From: Defluviimonas salinarum
GTDB taxonomy: Bacteria; Pseudomonadota; Alphaproteobacteria; Rhodobacterales; Rhodobacteraceae
Direction of reading: 5' to 3'
Length of the DNA stretch: 64,000 bases
Assembly: GCF_026013545.1 (NCBI RefSeq)
Contig: NZ_JAPDOG010000014.1
Location: 62,001 to 126,000 of the forward strand
The notes beneath the pieces were generated by a model, which did not search any database, was not told the origin of the DNA, and saw only the letters and a list, made by a program, of their open reading frames with translations. Shown here piece after piece: positions 24,481 through 32,825 of this stretch (positions within the stretch are counted from its first letter, which is position 1; the number at the start of each line of letters is the position of its first letter). The translations under genes were made by a program, and so were the position numbers.

Positions 24481-24511
24481 AAAGCGAAAAGGCCGCCCGA
24501 AGGCGGCCTTT
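24481..24511 (-). terminator. rho-independent terminator
   Basis: AAAGGCCGCC, ttcg, GGCGGCCTTT followed by TCGCTTTT on the minus strand, 24 nt after the stop of gene 24535-25926. The U-tract-like tail is on the minus strand. Confidence 0.82.
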
Positions 24512-24534
24512 CCGGTTTCAGGTTTTCGCGCGGA

Positions 24535-25926
24535 TCAGTTGAGCGGCTCGTCGGCGATGCCAGCGAGCAGATCGTCGATCCCGGCCTCATCCTCCGCCGA
24601 CATGGCGGCGGCAGCCGGGGTCTCCGCGGCGGCGTCAGCGGCCTTTTCCTCGGCCTTCGGTGCGGCGGCGGCGGTTTCCTTCGCCTCGTTCGCGACCGCG
24701 GGCGAGCCGACGACGGCGCGGACCGCCTCGGTCAGCTCGACGTTGTAGGCCTGGCGAACCTCCTTGCAGCACTCGAGCGCCGGATAGGGCGAACCGAAGC
24801 GGTAGGCCTCATGCGTCTTGGCCGCGAAGAAGCTGTCGCCGCCCTCGTAGCGCTGCATGTGAACGGCGGCCAGGTTCCAGGTCTTGGTCTCGTGCGTCTT
24901 CAGATCGACGCCGTTCGCCTTGAAGAAGTCCTTCAGGTCGATGTCGGAGACGGCGCGCCAGCCATCCTTGTGATAGGCGGCCTTGGCATCCTCGGCGGCG
25001 GTCGCGAGGAAGGCGTCCTTCAGCCGCTCGGCATATTCCTTCGGGATGTCGAGATTGCCATCGCGGTCCTTGCGGGCCAGGGCGCCGGCCAGCCGCACGC
25101 CGATCGAGGGGGCCTCGTAGGCGTAGGGGTTGACCGTCATGATCCGGGCCTGCTTGCCCTTGCCGTCGGCATTCGCCTTCTCGACCAGCTTCTTGGTCTC
25201 GTCGGCCGAGGTTGCGCCGAGATAGACACTCCGCAGCGGCACGATGGTCATGCCCTTGTCGGCCAGGAGCGTGGAGAAGAGTGCCTTGGTCTCATCGTTC
25301 ATTTCGTCGATGAGCTTCTGGGCGAACTCGGCCGGATCCTGGCTGACATAGCCCGCTTCGGTCTTCGTGCGCGGCATGAAGTATTCCTTCGAGAAGAAGC
25401 CCTCGGAGGTTTCGATGACCAGCGCCGCGCCGGTGGAGCCAAAGGCCTCGGCCAAGGTGTCGCGCATCTCGTCGAGGCTCGCGACCTTCTTCTCGGCATG
25501 GATGTCGATCACGTGCAGGCTGATGATCGGCTTGCCGTCCTTGTTGGTCTGTCCTTTGTCGATGTAGGAGACCATCTGGTCGATCAGCACATGGTGATCG
25601 TCACCCGGGTGCTTGATCCAGGCATTGGTCCACTTCGCCTTGTAGCTGCCGTCCCTTTCGGCGGAAACGCCGTCGAAGCGCAGGATGCCGCCCACCGGGG
25701 TGTAGGAGCTGGTCTGGGCCTTGGCCGGCTTCGAGAAGTCCTCGACCTTCTTGTTGCCGGGGTTGATGTCACCTTCCTGCCCTGCGATCGGACCGTTCAG
25801 GAATTTCACCTTGATGGTCTTGTCACCATAGGAGATCACCTCGCCCACCAGGTTCGCCGTGCCGAACAGCGTGCGCGGCGTGTTCTTCTGCATCGACTGG
25901 GTCAGGGCCTTGAGCAGTTTCGACAT
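24535..25926 (-). CDS. conserved-looking element protein (463 aa), Lys-rich
   Basis: Starts MSKLLKALTQSMQKNTPRTL. An N-terminal beta-rich portion (VGEVISYGDKTIKVKFLNG) could be an OB- or SH3-like barrel. The middle is mixed alpha/beta (HVIDIHAEKKVASLDEM), and after residue ~400 there is an Ala/Glu-rich linker ending in an acidic tail (EDEAGIDDLLAGIADEPLN). An acidic C-terminal tip following a flexible linker is reminiscent of single-stranded-DNA-binding proteins; this is an analogy, not a homology claim. Own promoter region (TTTTCGCA on its strand, 26020-26027) and strong terminator. Heavy Lys codon use suggests high expression. Confidence 0.72.
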   Translation of the reverse strand: MSKLLKALTQSMQKNTPRTLFGTANLVGEVISYGDKTIKVKFLNGPIAGQEGDINPGNKKVEDFSKPAKAQTSSYTPVGGILRFDGVSAERDGSYKAKWTNAWIKHPGDDHHVLIDQMVSYIDKGQTNKDGKPIISLHVIDIHAEKKVASLDEMRDTLAEAFGSTGAALVIETSEGFFSKEYFMPRTKTEAGYVSQDPAEFAQKLIDEMNDETKALFSTLLADKGMTIVPLRSVYLGATSADETKKLVEKANADGKGKQARIMTVNPYAYEAPSIGVRLAGALARKDRDGNLDIPKEYAERLKDAFLATAAEDAKAAYHKDGWRAVSDIDLKDFFKANGVDLKTHETKTWNLAAVHMQRYEGGDSFFAAKTHEAYRFGSPYPALECCKEVRQAYNVELTEAVRAVVGSPAVANEAKETAAAAPKAEEKAADAAAETPAAAAMSAEDEAGIDDLLAGIADEPLN

Positions 25927-26047
25927 GTGTTTTCCTTTTCACATCAGTAGATGTCCTGACCGGAAAATCATTCCCCGGTCGACGCACCCATATTTCGGGC
26001 GCTGTCCAGAAAATCGCAATGCGAAAAATAGTACTTCGTTATATTTT

Positions 26048-28441
26048 TCACGCCGTTGCCTTCCTCCGCGCCCCACCCTTCGCCATCATGGAATCGATGA
26101 AGGCCGAACACTGCCGGCCATCCGTCTCCGCGGCCACCGGCAGCCTGGCACCGTTTTCCTCGGCAAGCTTGCGCGCGAAGGCGAGCTGCTTCTCGGACGG
26201 CGGGCGTGGACCGGATGAGGGTTTCACGCCGTCGATCCAGGCCGAGAGAGCGCGGCCCGAGGCGCGCGCCTCGGCGGGGATCTCCTTCCCGGTCTCCCGG
26301 GCGATGCGCTCGGCGAAGGCGATCTGCTTTTCGGAAGGCGGACAGGTGCCGCCCTGCCCCTGCGGCGCGTTCGGGTCGCGCTTCGGCAGATGCTCCTCGA
26401 GGAAGGACCGGCAGACCGAGGCGTCCGTGAGGCATTTCGGCGGCAGCTTGATCCCCTTGCGCTCGCAGATCGTCTTCGCGGCCGCGGCCATCTTCTCGGT
26501 CGGCTTCGGGCTCTTGCCGATCGCGATCGACACCGCGCCGGCATTGGCCTTGATCCGGTCGATCTCCTTCTGGGTCTCGCCAAGGATCTTCAGGACCGCC
26601 TGCTCGGCCGAGAGCTTGCCCTTCTCGACCATGTCGAAGATCGTCTCCCACATCGCGGTCCGGGCCGGGTCGACGACGTTCGGACAGACCGCGACAAGCG
26701 TCTGGTAGAGCTTCATGCCGCCTTCCGAGGGCATCAGCGACTTGCCCTTCATGACGATCTGGCCCTGGGTGAGGAGGCCCTTGACGACATCGCCGCGCGT
26801 CGCCGGCGTGCCGATGCCCTTGGCCTCCTTGAGCCGCGTCCGCATCGCCGGATCCTCGACCAGGCGCCAGGCCTCCTGCATGACCTTGATGAGCGAGCCT
26901 TCGGTGTAACGGGCGGGCGGCTTGGTGGTCACGGTCCGGAGCGCGGCCGAGACCACCTTGCCGGTCTCGCCGTTCTTCACCTCGGGAAGGTCCGGCTCCT
27001 CGTCGGCATCCTTCAGTCCGAGCCCCCCGAGGATCGCCTTCCAGCCCGGCACCAGGGGCACCCGGCCCGAGGCGCGGAAATCCCAGTCATGCCCCTTCCA
27101 GGGGAAGGTCATGTCGATCGTGGTCTGGCGGTATTCGTAGTCCGGGGCGAGCGCCGCGAGATACTGGCGCGCGATCATGTCGAAGAGCTTCGCCTCGTCA
27201 TCGGAGAGCGAGGGGACCGCGCGGGCGAATTCGGACGCCGTGTTGACGTTCGGGATGATCGCGTAGTGCGACATGCCCTCGAGCGCCTTGTCGGAGAAAT
27301 GCCCGGACTTGCCGCGCCGGGCCTCGGGCTTGGCGAGAAGGCCGGCATGCTGGCCATAGCCGCCGAGCCGGAGAAGGGCGGGCACGAGCGTCGGGATGTC
27401 GGCGATGTTGTTCTCCGGCAGATACTTGGCCTCGCCGCGGGGATAGGTGATCAGCGTGCGCTCCGAATAGAGCTTCTGGGCGACCGAGAGCGTCTTCTCG
27501 CCGCCCCAGCCGAAGCGCGCGGAGGCGGCCGACTGCAGCGCGGTGAGATCGAAGAGCTTCGGCGGGCCCTGACGCTTCTTCTCGGCCTTAGAGCGCAAGA
27601 GGCCCGAATATCCCTCGACCGCGGAGCGGAGCCCATCGGCGATCTCGCGCTTCAGGATCCGGCCGACCATGGATTCGGCCTCCTGGAGCGCTGCCTCGTC
27701 GGCCATGAGTTCCTCGGCCTCCTCCTCGGCCGTCTGTTCCTCCTTCACCAGCGATTTCGGCAGCCGCCCGCAGGTCAGTGTCAACTGGCCAGCCGCGACG
27801 CGCGTCAGCGCGTCGATCTCGTACATGTCCTGGGGCTTGAAGGTCTCGATCTCCAGTTCGCGCTTGCAGACAATGCCGAGAACCGGGGTCTTGACGCGTC
27901 CGATGCCGATCGCGCCCTTTGTGCCGGGCTGTTTCAGCGTCACCGTCGCGGTGCGGGTCAGCGACAGGTTCGAGGTCTGGTCGGCCTGCTCGCGGGCCTG
28001 GCCCGACATGTAGAGGCCGCGAAACTCGGAATTCGGCCTGAGCTTCGCGAAGGCGTCCTGCAGCGACTTCGGATCCTCGGCATTGAAGATGCAGCGCTGG
28101 ACCTGGCCGCGGAAGCCGATGAACTCGACGATCTCGTCGCCGATCAGCTGGCCCTCGCGGTCGCAGTCCGTGGCGATGATGATCCGCTCGGCGCCGCGGG
28201 CGGCTGCGCGGATCGCATCGAGATACTTCTTCGTGTTCGTGACCGGCTTCTTTTCGTAGAACTTCCCCGGCCAGAGAAGTTCGGCCGACCATTCCTTCCA
28301 GTCCTCGCGGACATCGTCGGGCTCCTTGAGGGTGAGGATGTGACCCACGGCGGGCAGCACCTCGCCGTAGCGCGACCCGATCGCCGCGCGGATCGCCTTC
28401 GCCTGGGATGGCTTTTCGCAGATGACGAGAGATGAACCCAT
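26048..28441 (-). CDS. topB: DNA topoisomerase III (type IA) with unusual C-terminus
   Basis: Start at 28441 after GGAGGAACC; 797 residues. Toprim motif ATDCDREGQLIGDE (90-103), GIGRVKTPVLG (179-189; most relatives read GRVQTPTL), and active-site Tyr at 333 in LITYPRGEAKYL, where TD normally follows PR. Instead of zinc fingers, residues ~646-797 hold three units of the pattern P-S/T-E-K-x3-A, IxxxxGxxLP, C/SxxF/WI (PTEKM, PPSEKQIAFAERIA, PPSEKQLAFARKLA). Type IA enzymes relax negatively supercoiled DNA and decatenate intermediates; plasmid copies assist replication or transfer. The promoter octamer lies 50 nt upstream within the preceding gene. Confidence 0.93.
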   Translation of the reverse strand: MGSSLVICEKPSQAKAIRAAIGSRYGEVLPAVGHILTLKEPDDVREDWKEWSAELLWPGKFYEKKPVTNTKKYLDAIRAAARGAERIIIATDCDREGQLIGDEIVEFIGFRGQVQRCIFNAEDPKSLQDAFAKLRPNSEFRGLYMSGQAREQADQTSNLSLTRTATVTLKQPGTKGAIGIGRVKTPVLGIVCKRELEIETFKPQDMYEIDALTRVAAGQLTLTCGRLPKSLVKEEQTAEEEAEELMADEAALQEAESMVGRILKREIADGLRSAVEGYSGLLRSKAEKKRQGPPKLFDLTALQSAASARFGWGGEKTLSVAQKLYSERTLITYPRGEAKYLPENNIADIPTLVPALLRLGGYGQHAGLLAKPEARRGKSGHFSDKALEGMSHYAIIPNVNTASEFARAVPSLSDDEAKLFDMIARQYLAALAPDYEYRQTTIDMTFPWKGHDWDFRASGRVPLVPGWKAILGGLGLKDADEEPDLPEVKNGETGKVVSAALRTVTTKPPARYTEGSLIKVMQEAWRLVEDPAMRTRLKEAKGIGTPATRGDVVKGLLTQGQIVMKGKSLMPSEGGMKLYQTLVAVCPNVVDPARTAMWETIFDMVEKGKLSAEQAVLKILGETQKEIDRIKANAGAVSIAIGKSPKPTEKMAAAAKTICERKGIKLPPKCLTDASVCRSFLEEHLPKRDPNAPQGQGGTCPPSEKQIAFAERIARETGKEIPAEARASGRALSAWIDGVKPSSGPRPPSEKQLAFARKLAEENGARLPVAAETDGRQCSAFIDSMMAKGGARRKATA

Positions 28442-28467
28442 GGTTCCTCCGATTGCCCCCCCCCGGA

Positions 28468-29694
28468 TCAGAAGGAGGGTTCCATTTCTGTTTTCGCATT
28501 TTTATACGAGGAAACCGGCCGGGTGCAATCGTCGATGAACCCGGCATCGAAACCGGCGGATATCTCCGCTGTGGACTCCGCGTCCTGGCCGCGGATCGCC
28601 TGGGCGTAGCGCAGATCCATGAGCCCCTCGATCAGCGCGTCCCGCATGTCGGTTCCAAGGAGGAGATGCAGGGTGGCGGCGCGGCGGAAGGCGAGGCCTG
28701 GGCTCATCGCGCCATCGGGATGGATCGAACCGAGCAGGTTCTGCCGGCGGCCGGGAAGGCTGCCTCCGAACTCGTCGAGAAAGGCCGCCTCGGCGGCCCA
28801 GGCCATGCGCAGATGCGCGAGAAGATCGCGCCCGGTCCGGACCGTCGCGCCGCAGGCGGCGAGCCGCTCCGCCCGCTCAGGCCATATCTCGCGGATCGTT
28901 GCGGCAACGGCGTCGCGAAAGGCCCGGACGAGATCGAGATCGGAGATGCCGGGCGCCGGGAACCGCCCCGCCAGTTCCGGCAGCCGGCTCGCGCCGGCGC
29001 CGGGTGGCTGCGCGACGGGCCCGGCTCCGGCCCGCTCGAGGACGGTTTTCGGCGAGGCCAGGAGCTCGGCCTCGAGATCGACGAGATGCTCCAAGCCGCG
29101 CTCGGAGAGATCGCCGACACCGATCGCGAAGGCGCCGGGCGAAAGCGGGGTCCCGGAGAGCCAGGAACCGAGGCTGCGCTCGTCGCCCTCCGGCCCCGGC
29201 CCGGGAACGAGGAGACCGAGGTAGTCCGACGGGAGGTCGGCCATGACGACCGCGTCATCGCGCGGGTAGAGCGTGAGGTCGGGCGCGGCCGCCGCGGGGG
29301 GCGCGGCGCGGGTGGTTTCCGGCGCGGATCGCGCCTCCGTATTTGCGCTTTTCGCGCTTCCCGGTGCGATCATCGGATCTGCCGGGGTCGCGGCGGGTGC
29401 CGCGTTCCTGGACGAGGCCATAACCGCATCGGTCAGGAGGCCGGTGATGAAGTCCCTCTTGTCGCGGTAGTCGGGAAGCATGTCGAGGCGCAAGCGGCAG
29501 CCGGTCAGCAGGTTGCGCAGTGCCGCGTCATCGGTGCCGGGCGCATCCTTCAATCCGAATTTCGCAGCCGCGGCCGCGTGCAGCCTGGCGCGAACCGCGG
29601 TATCCGTGATCGCAGCGATCATGTCTTCGAAGCGCATCGCATTGAAGGACGCGGCGACCCGCTCGGCCACGTCTTCGCGGGTTTCCGCGCTCAT
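28468..29694 (-). CDS. hypothetical protein (408 aa)
   Basis: Its ATG overlaps the upstream stop by four bases (ATGA at 29691-29694). The N-terminal ~100 residues are helical (AERVAASFNAMRFEDMIAAI). An Ala/Pro-rich linker follows, then a C-terminal domain with WPERAERLAACGATVRTGRD and a helix-rich end. The final codons contain TGCGAAAA on the minus strand, apparently the topB promoter element embedded in coding sequence (28491-28498). No recognised domain; it lies between the SNF2 gene and topB. Confidence 0.72.
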   Translation of the reverse strand: MSAETREDVAERVAASFNAMRFEDMIAAITDTAVRARLHAAAAAKFGLKDAPGTDDAALRNLLTGCRLRLDMLPDYRDKRDFITGLLTDAVMASSRNAAPAATPADPMIAPGSAKSANTEARSAPETTRAAPPAAAAPDLTLYPRDDAVVMADLPSDYLGLLVPGPGPEGDERSLGSWLSGTPLSPGAFAIGVGDLSERGLEHLVDLEAELLASPKTVLERAGAGPVAQPPGAGASRLPELAGRFPAPGISDLDLVRAFRDAVAATIREIWPERAERLAACGATVRTGRDLLAHLRMAWAAEAAFLDEFGGSLPGRRQNLLGSIHPDGAMSPGLAFRRAATLHLLLGTDMRDALIEGLMDLRYAQAIRGQDAESTAEISAGFDAGFIDDCTRPVSSYKNAKTEMEPSF

Positions 29695-30158
29695 GGCTCA
29701 AACTCGAAACGGCCGGCGCGGGGAGGCTCGGCGGCGGAGCGCCGGAGGGCCCCCGCGCCGATCAGCTTGCGGATGGGGGTGACCGTGACCATATCGCCCC
29801 CGTGGCAGATGACGGTGCGGCACAGCAGCTTCTCGTCGTCACCGGTCATATGCCAACCTTCGATGAGAATATCCTGGCCTGGCGCAATCAGCCGGCGCGC
29901 GAAGTCCTCCAGATCCGATCTGGAGGCCTCGAGGCCATCCCTGTCGACGAGATAGCCAAGAACGCCCGGCCCCTGCGCGGTGATCACGAAGCCGTCGCGC
30001 GTGCCGCGCGCGGAATACGCGGCCCCCTCGTCCCGGGCCACATGGAGGTTGTACTTGAGCATGCGCCGGAGGAAGTCCGTACCGTTGATTCCCTTGACGG
30101 GACCGATGGTGATGAGTCCATCCATCATCTGAGCGGAGGCTTCAGGATTGCTTTCCAT
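29691..30158 (-). CDS. hypothetical protein (155 aa)
   Basis: Start MESNPEASAQMMDG at 30158 with TTGAGGATCACG in front; a longer frame to 30206 would overlap the helicase gene. Strand-rich and compact (LITIGPVKGINGTDFLRRML, GFVITAQGPGVLGYLVDRDG), with a late CRTVICHGGDMVTVTP segment. No catalytic pattern. It sits eight bases after the SNF2 stop, so it probably depends on the helicase transcript. Function unknown. Confidence 0.72.
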   Translation of the reverse strand: MESNPEASAQMMDGLITIGPVKGINGTDFLRRMLKYNLHVARDEGAAYSARGTRDGFVITAQGPGVLGYLVDRDGLEASRSDLEDFARRLIAPGQDILIEGWHMTGDDEKLLCRTVICHGGDMVTVTPIRKLIGAGALRRSAAEPPRAGRFEFEP

Positions 30159-30166
30159 CGTGATCC

Positions 30167-32425
30167 TCAAAATGGCAATTCTGGCTGGGTCACCGGTGTC
30201 CTGCAACCGACTTGCGGATTTACCTGAGCCACTAGTGCAGATTCTGGCTTCGCGCCAGCCTGTTTTTCGCGTTCCTGCGGTTTTGTCACCTTCATGCCGC
30301 GAAAGCCGATCGTGTTGATTGCACGCTCGTCGGTCTCCATCTTCTGGATGAGCGAAAGCCCCATCTTCACGTCAAGCGAGTTCGGCACGAAGAGATAGCC
30401 GATATCGCAGGCCTGCTCCTGGCCGATGCGCCAGATCCGGTCCTCGATCTGGACCATGTTGGACGGCGACCAGTCGGGCTCGACCACCCGCATGCGCGCG
30501 GAGGCGGTCAGCGTGATGCCTGTCGCGCCCGCGAGCGACATGATGAAGAGCCGGGCATTCGGATCCTCCTGGAACTCGTCGATGCGGCTCTGGCGCTTGC
30601 TGTTGGAGACCGAGCCATCGTAGACCCGCACCGCGCCGGGAAGCTCCTGCCCGGCGAGTGCCGCGATCGTCGCGATGACCTCCTTGTGATGGGCGAAGAC
30701 CACGGTCTTGCGGCGCTGATCCTCCGAAAGTTCGCGATCCTCGAGAAGCTCGTCGACGATGAACCGTGCGGCATGCGGCGCCTTCAGCACGCCGAGGTTG
30801 CGGCGCACGCGGGCAATTTCGGAGAAATGCGGGCTGTCGAACGACAGGCCCGCGATCACATCGATGATCTCGCGCGCCTCGCGGCTTTCCCCGCGGCGTA
30901 TCGTTCCGCCGCTGATCCGGGTGTGGATCTCCTCGAGATCGGCCTCCGCCTGCTTGAGGATCTCGAGATCCTCCTTCGAGAGCCGGAACGGCATCTCGAT
31001 CGGGGTGCGGAACTTCGGCGGCAGATCGGTGTCACGCTTCAGCCGGCGGATGAAGGAGCCCGAGCCGCGCAGCCGGAGCTGAAGTTCGAGCTCGCGCTGC
31101 GGCTTGCCGGGCATCGGGATGATGATCTCGCGCTCGCCGCGCCCGTATTTCGACGGCATCTTCTTCTTGATCAGGACCGGCGGCTCGTAGCGGTTGAGAA
31201 AGGCCTGGCGCGCCTCGGGGCCCCTGCCCCAGATGTCTGGACGGCTCGAGGTCAGGAGCGGCCAGAGCTCGGAGACCCGGTTCGGCTTCGGCGTGCCGGT
31301 GAGATGGACGATCTGGCCGCCCTTCGTCATCGGGACCGGGCCGAGCCCCTCGATGCTGTCGAGATCGCCAAGGATGGCCTGGGTGCGCTGCGCCTCGAGG
31401 TTCTTCAGGTTGTGGGCCTCGTCGGTGACCACCAGGTCCCAGGCGATGCCGCGGATCGTCTCGATATGGCGCTTGGCGATGTCATAGTTGATCACCACGA
31501 CATCGGTATCCGGGAACGTGCTGCCCTCGGCATGCCCCACGCTCAGGGATGTGTCGATCTTCCATTTCTCGATTTCACGGACCCATTTCAGCCGCATGTT
31601 GGCCTGGCAGAAGAAGATCGCCCGCCTCACATCCGGCCGCCCGTTGAGGATGCCGATACCCTGTATGGTTTTTCCCAACCCCATATCATCGGCGATGATC
31701 GCCGATTGACCCGTGTCGATGACCTGCTGGATGCCGCTCTTCTGGAAGTCGAGATAGTCGAGTCCTTCGGGTGCCGGAATCGAGAATCCGGACGGCGCTT
31801 CCTGCGTTTTGCTTTTCGCGATGTTCTTCTGGGCCGCGCCGAGATGCTCGCGCATCTTCACCTTGACCGGCGGGGGCATGAACGTCTCGAGGTTGGCGGC
31901 GATGAAGGGGTCTCGGGTCCGGTAGGGGCGGCTGCCGAACCTGGCTTCGAGCGCCGGGCTCACCTTGTCGATCGCCAGCCAGCCCGCGCCCTCGAGGAGC
32001 TGGCGGCGGTCATAGTCATCCTCGCTGCAATTGGCGATGAAATCCTTCGAGCCGGCGCTGATCGCGAGTGCCAGGTCACCGGCCGGGCGGGTCTTCGGGG
32101 CGCCGAGGAAATGCTCGAGCCCGTCCTCTGCGACACGTTCGGATCTCGCAGCCTTCAGCATCTTCTCGAGGTCGGTCTTGAGGGCGCAGCCGTATTTCTC
32201 GCGCAGAACGGCCGCGAGATAGAGCGGCGGCGCGCCGATGGCGGGGCGCGACGACCAGACCGAGAAGTCGCCCTCCTCGTTCATCGCATTGAGCCCCTGC
32301 AGGAACAGGAACTTCTCGAGTGCGGGGTTGAAAAGCTCGACCGGTCCGCTGACCACGATGTTCCAGCTCGGAAGATCCCCTTCGAATTTCTTGTCTTTCT
32401 TCTTCAGGTTGACGGTGATGGGCAT
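30167..32425 (-). CDS. SNF2-family DEAD/DEAH helicase
   Basis: Start MPITVNLKKKDKKFEG at 32425 after CGGAGAAG; 752 residues. Helicase motifs appear in order: IIADDMGLGKTIQGIG near 240-255 (motif I), VTDEAHNLKNLEAQRT near 333-348 (motif II, DEAH), LTGTPKPNR (III), then the C-terminal lobe with SLAGATGITLTASARM and IEDRIWRIGQ (V and VI). The layout resembles compact SMARCAL1-like or phage-type SNF2 enzymes, ATP-driven translocases on double-stranded DNA. It is the first gene of a leftward operon that may continue through topB. Confidence 0.92.
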   Translation of the reverse strand: MPITVNLKKKDKKFEGDLPSWNIVVSGPVELFNPALEKFLFLQGLNAMNEEGDFSVWSSRPAIGAPPLYLAAVLREKYGCALKTDLEKMLKAARSERVAEDGLEHFLGAPKTRPAGDLALAISAGSKDFIANCSEDDYDRRQLLEGAGWLAIDKVSPALEARFGSRPYRTRDPFIAANLETFMPPPVKVKMREHLGAAQKNIAKSKTQEAPSGFSIPAPEGLDYLDFQKSGIQQVIDTGQSAIIADDMGLGKTIQGIGILNGRPDVRRAIFFCQANMRLKWVREIEKWKIDTSLSVGHAEGSTFPDTDVVVINYDIAKRHIETIRGIAWDLVVTDEAHNLKNLEAQRTQAILGDLDSIEGLGPVPMTKGGQIVHLTGTPKPNRVSELWPLLTSSRPDIWGRGPEARQAFLNRYEPPVLIKKKMPSKYGRGEREIIIPMPGKPQRELELQLRLRGSGSFIRRLKRDTDLPPKFRTPIEMPFRLSKEDLEILKQAEADLEEIHTRISGGTIRRGESREAREIIDVIAGLSFDSPHFSEIARVRRNLGVLKAPHAARFIVDELLEDRELSEDQRRKTVVFAHHKEVIATIAALAGQELPGAVRVYDGSVSNSKRQSRIDEFQEDPNARLFIMSLAGATGITLTASARMRVVEPDWSPSNMVQIEDRIWRIGQEQACDIGYLFVPNSLDVKMGLSLIQKMETDERAINTIGFRGMKVTKPQEREKQAGAKPESALVAQVNPQVGCRTPVTQPELPF

Positions 32426-32825
32426 CGGCTTCTCCGAGGTATTTTCCCATTTTATATGCGCGGACCTTGAAAACGCCAAGACACGCCAGGATGCGAATGC
32501 CGAAACCCCCGATTGCCATGTTGCCCGTCATCCCTTGCCGGCCGGGACACATCACGCCACCTGTCCGAAAGCGCACCGCACCCTGTCCGAAAGGACAAAT
32601 TGACACGACCGGGGGGCTGTATTGAACACGAAAAAGGCACAAATCGCATCAGGCGGATGGGCGAGATCTCACCGGGAATCGCCGCAAAAGTCGAATTTTC
32701 CGGATAATTATGGCCATGAAGCGAAAATACTGTGGACAATCTTCGCAATCCGTGGTGAACAGGAATTGCGAGCGGGAAGTCAATCCGGCCGCCAACCCGC
32801 ACCAAGCGGGAGATCAGGAGATTGC
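32426..32825. promoter_or_regulatory. 400-bp divergent control region, possible operator/origin-like site
   Basis: There is no gene between the leftward SNF2 operon and the rightward duplicated-domain gene. Two copies of CTGTCCGAAA start at 32561 and 32583, exactly 22 bp apart, and the second forms the palindrome GTCCGAAAGGAC. TTGACA occurs at 32600-32605, a TTTTCCGG at 32696-32703, and TGTGGACAA (32731-32739) differs by one base from a DnaA box. It is AT-richer than average. The two 10-mers on one helix face suggest a regulator site; the origin idea is weak. Confidence 0.5.

Noticed and set aside
26390-28435. Long plus-strand frame opposite topB
   Set aside because: Shadow of a conserved topoisomerase gene.
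32731-32739. TGTGGACAA as a DnaA box and replication origin
   Set aside because: One imperfect copy only, no iterons and no rep gene nearby; kept as a remark, not a feature.
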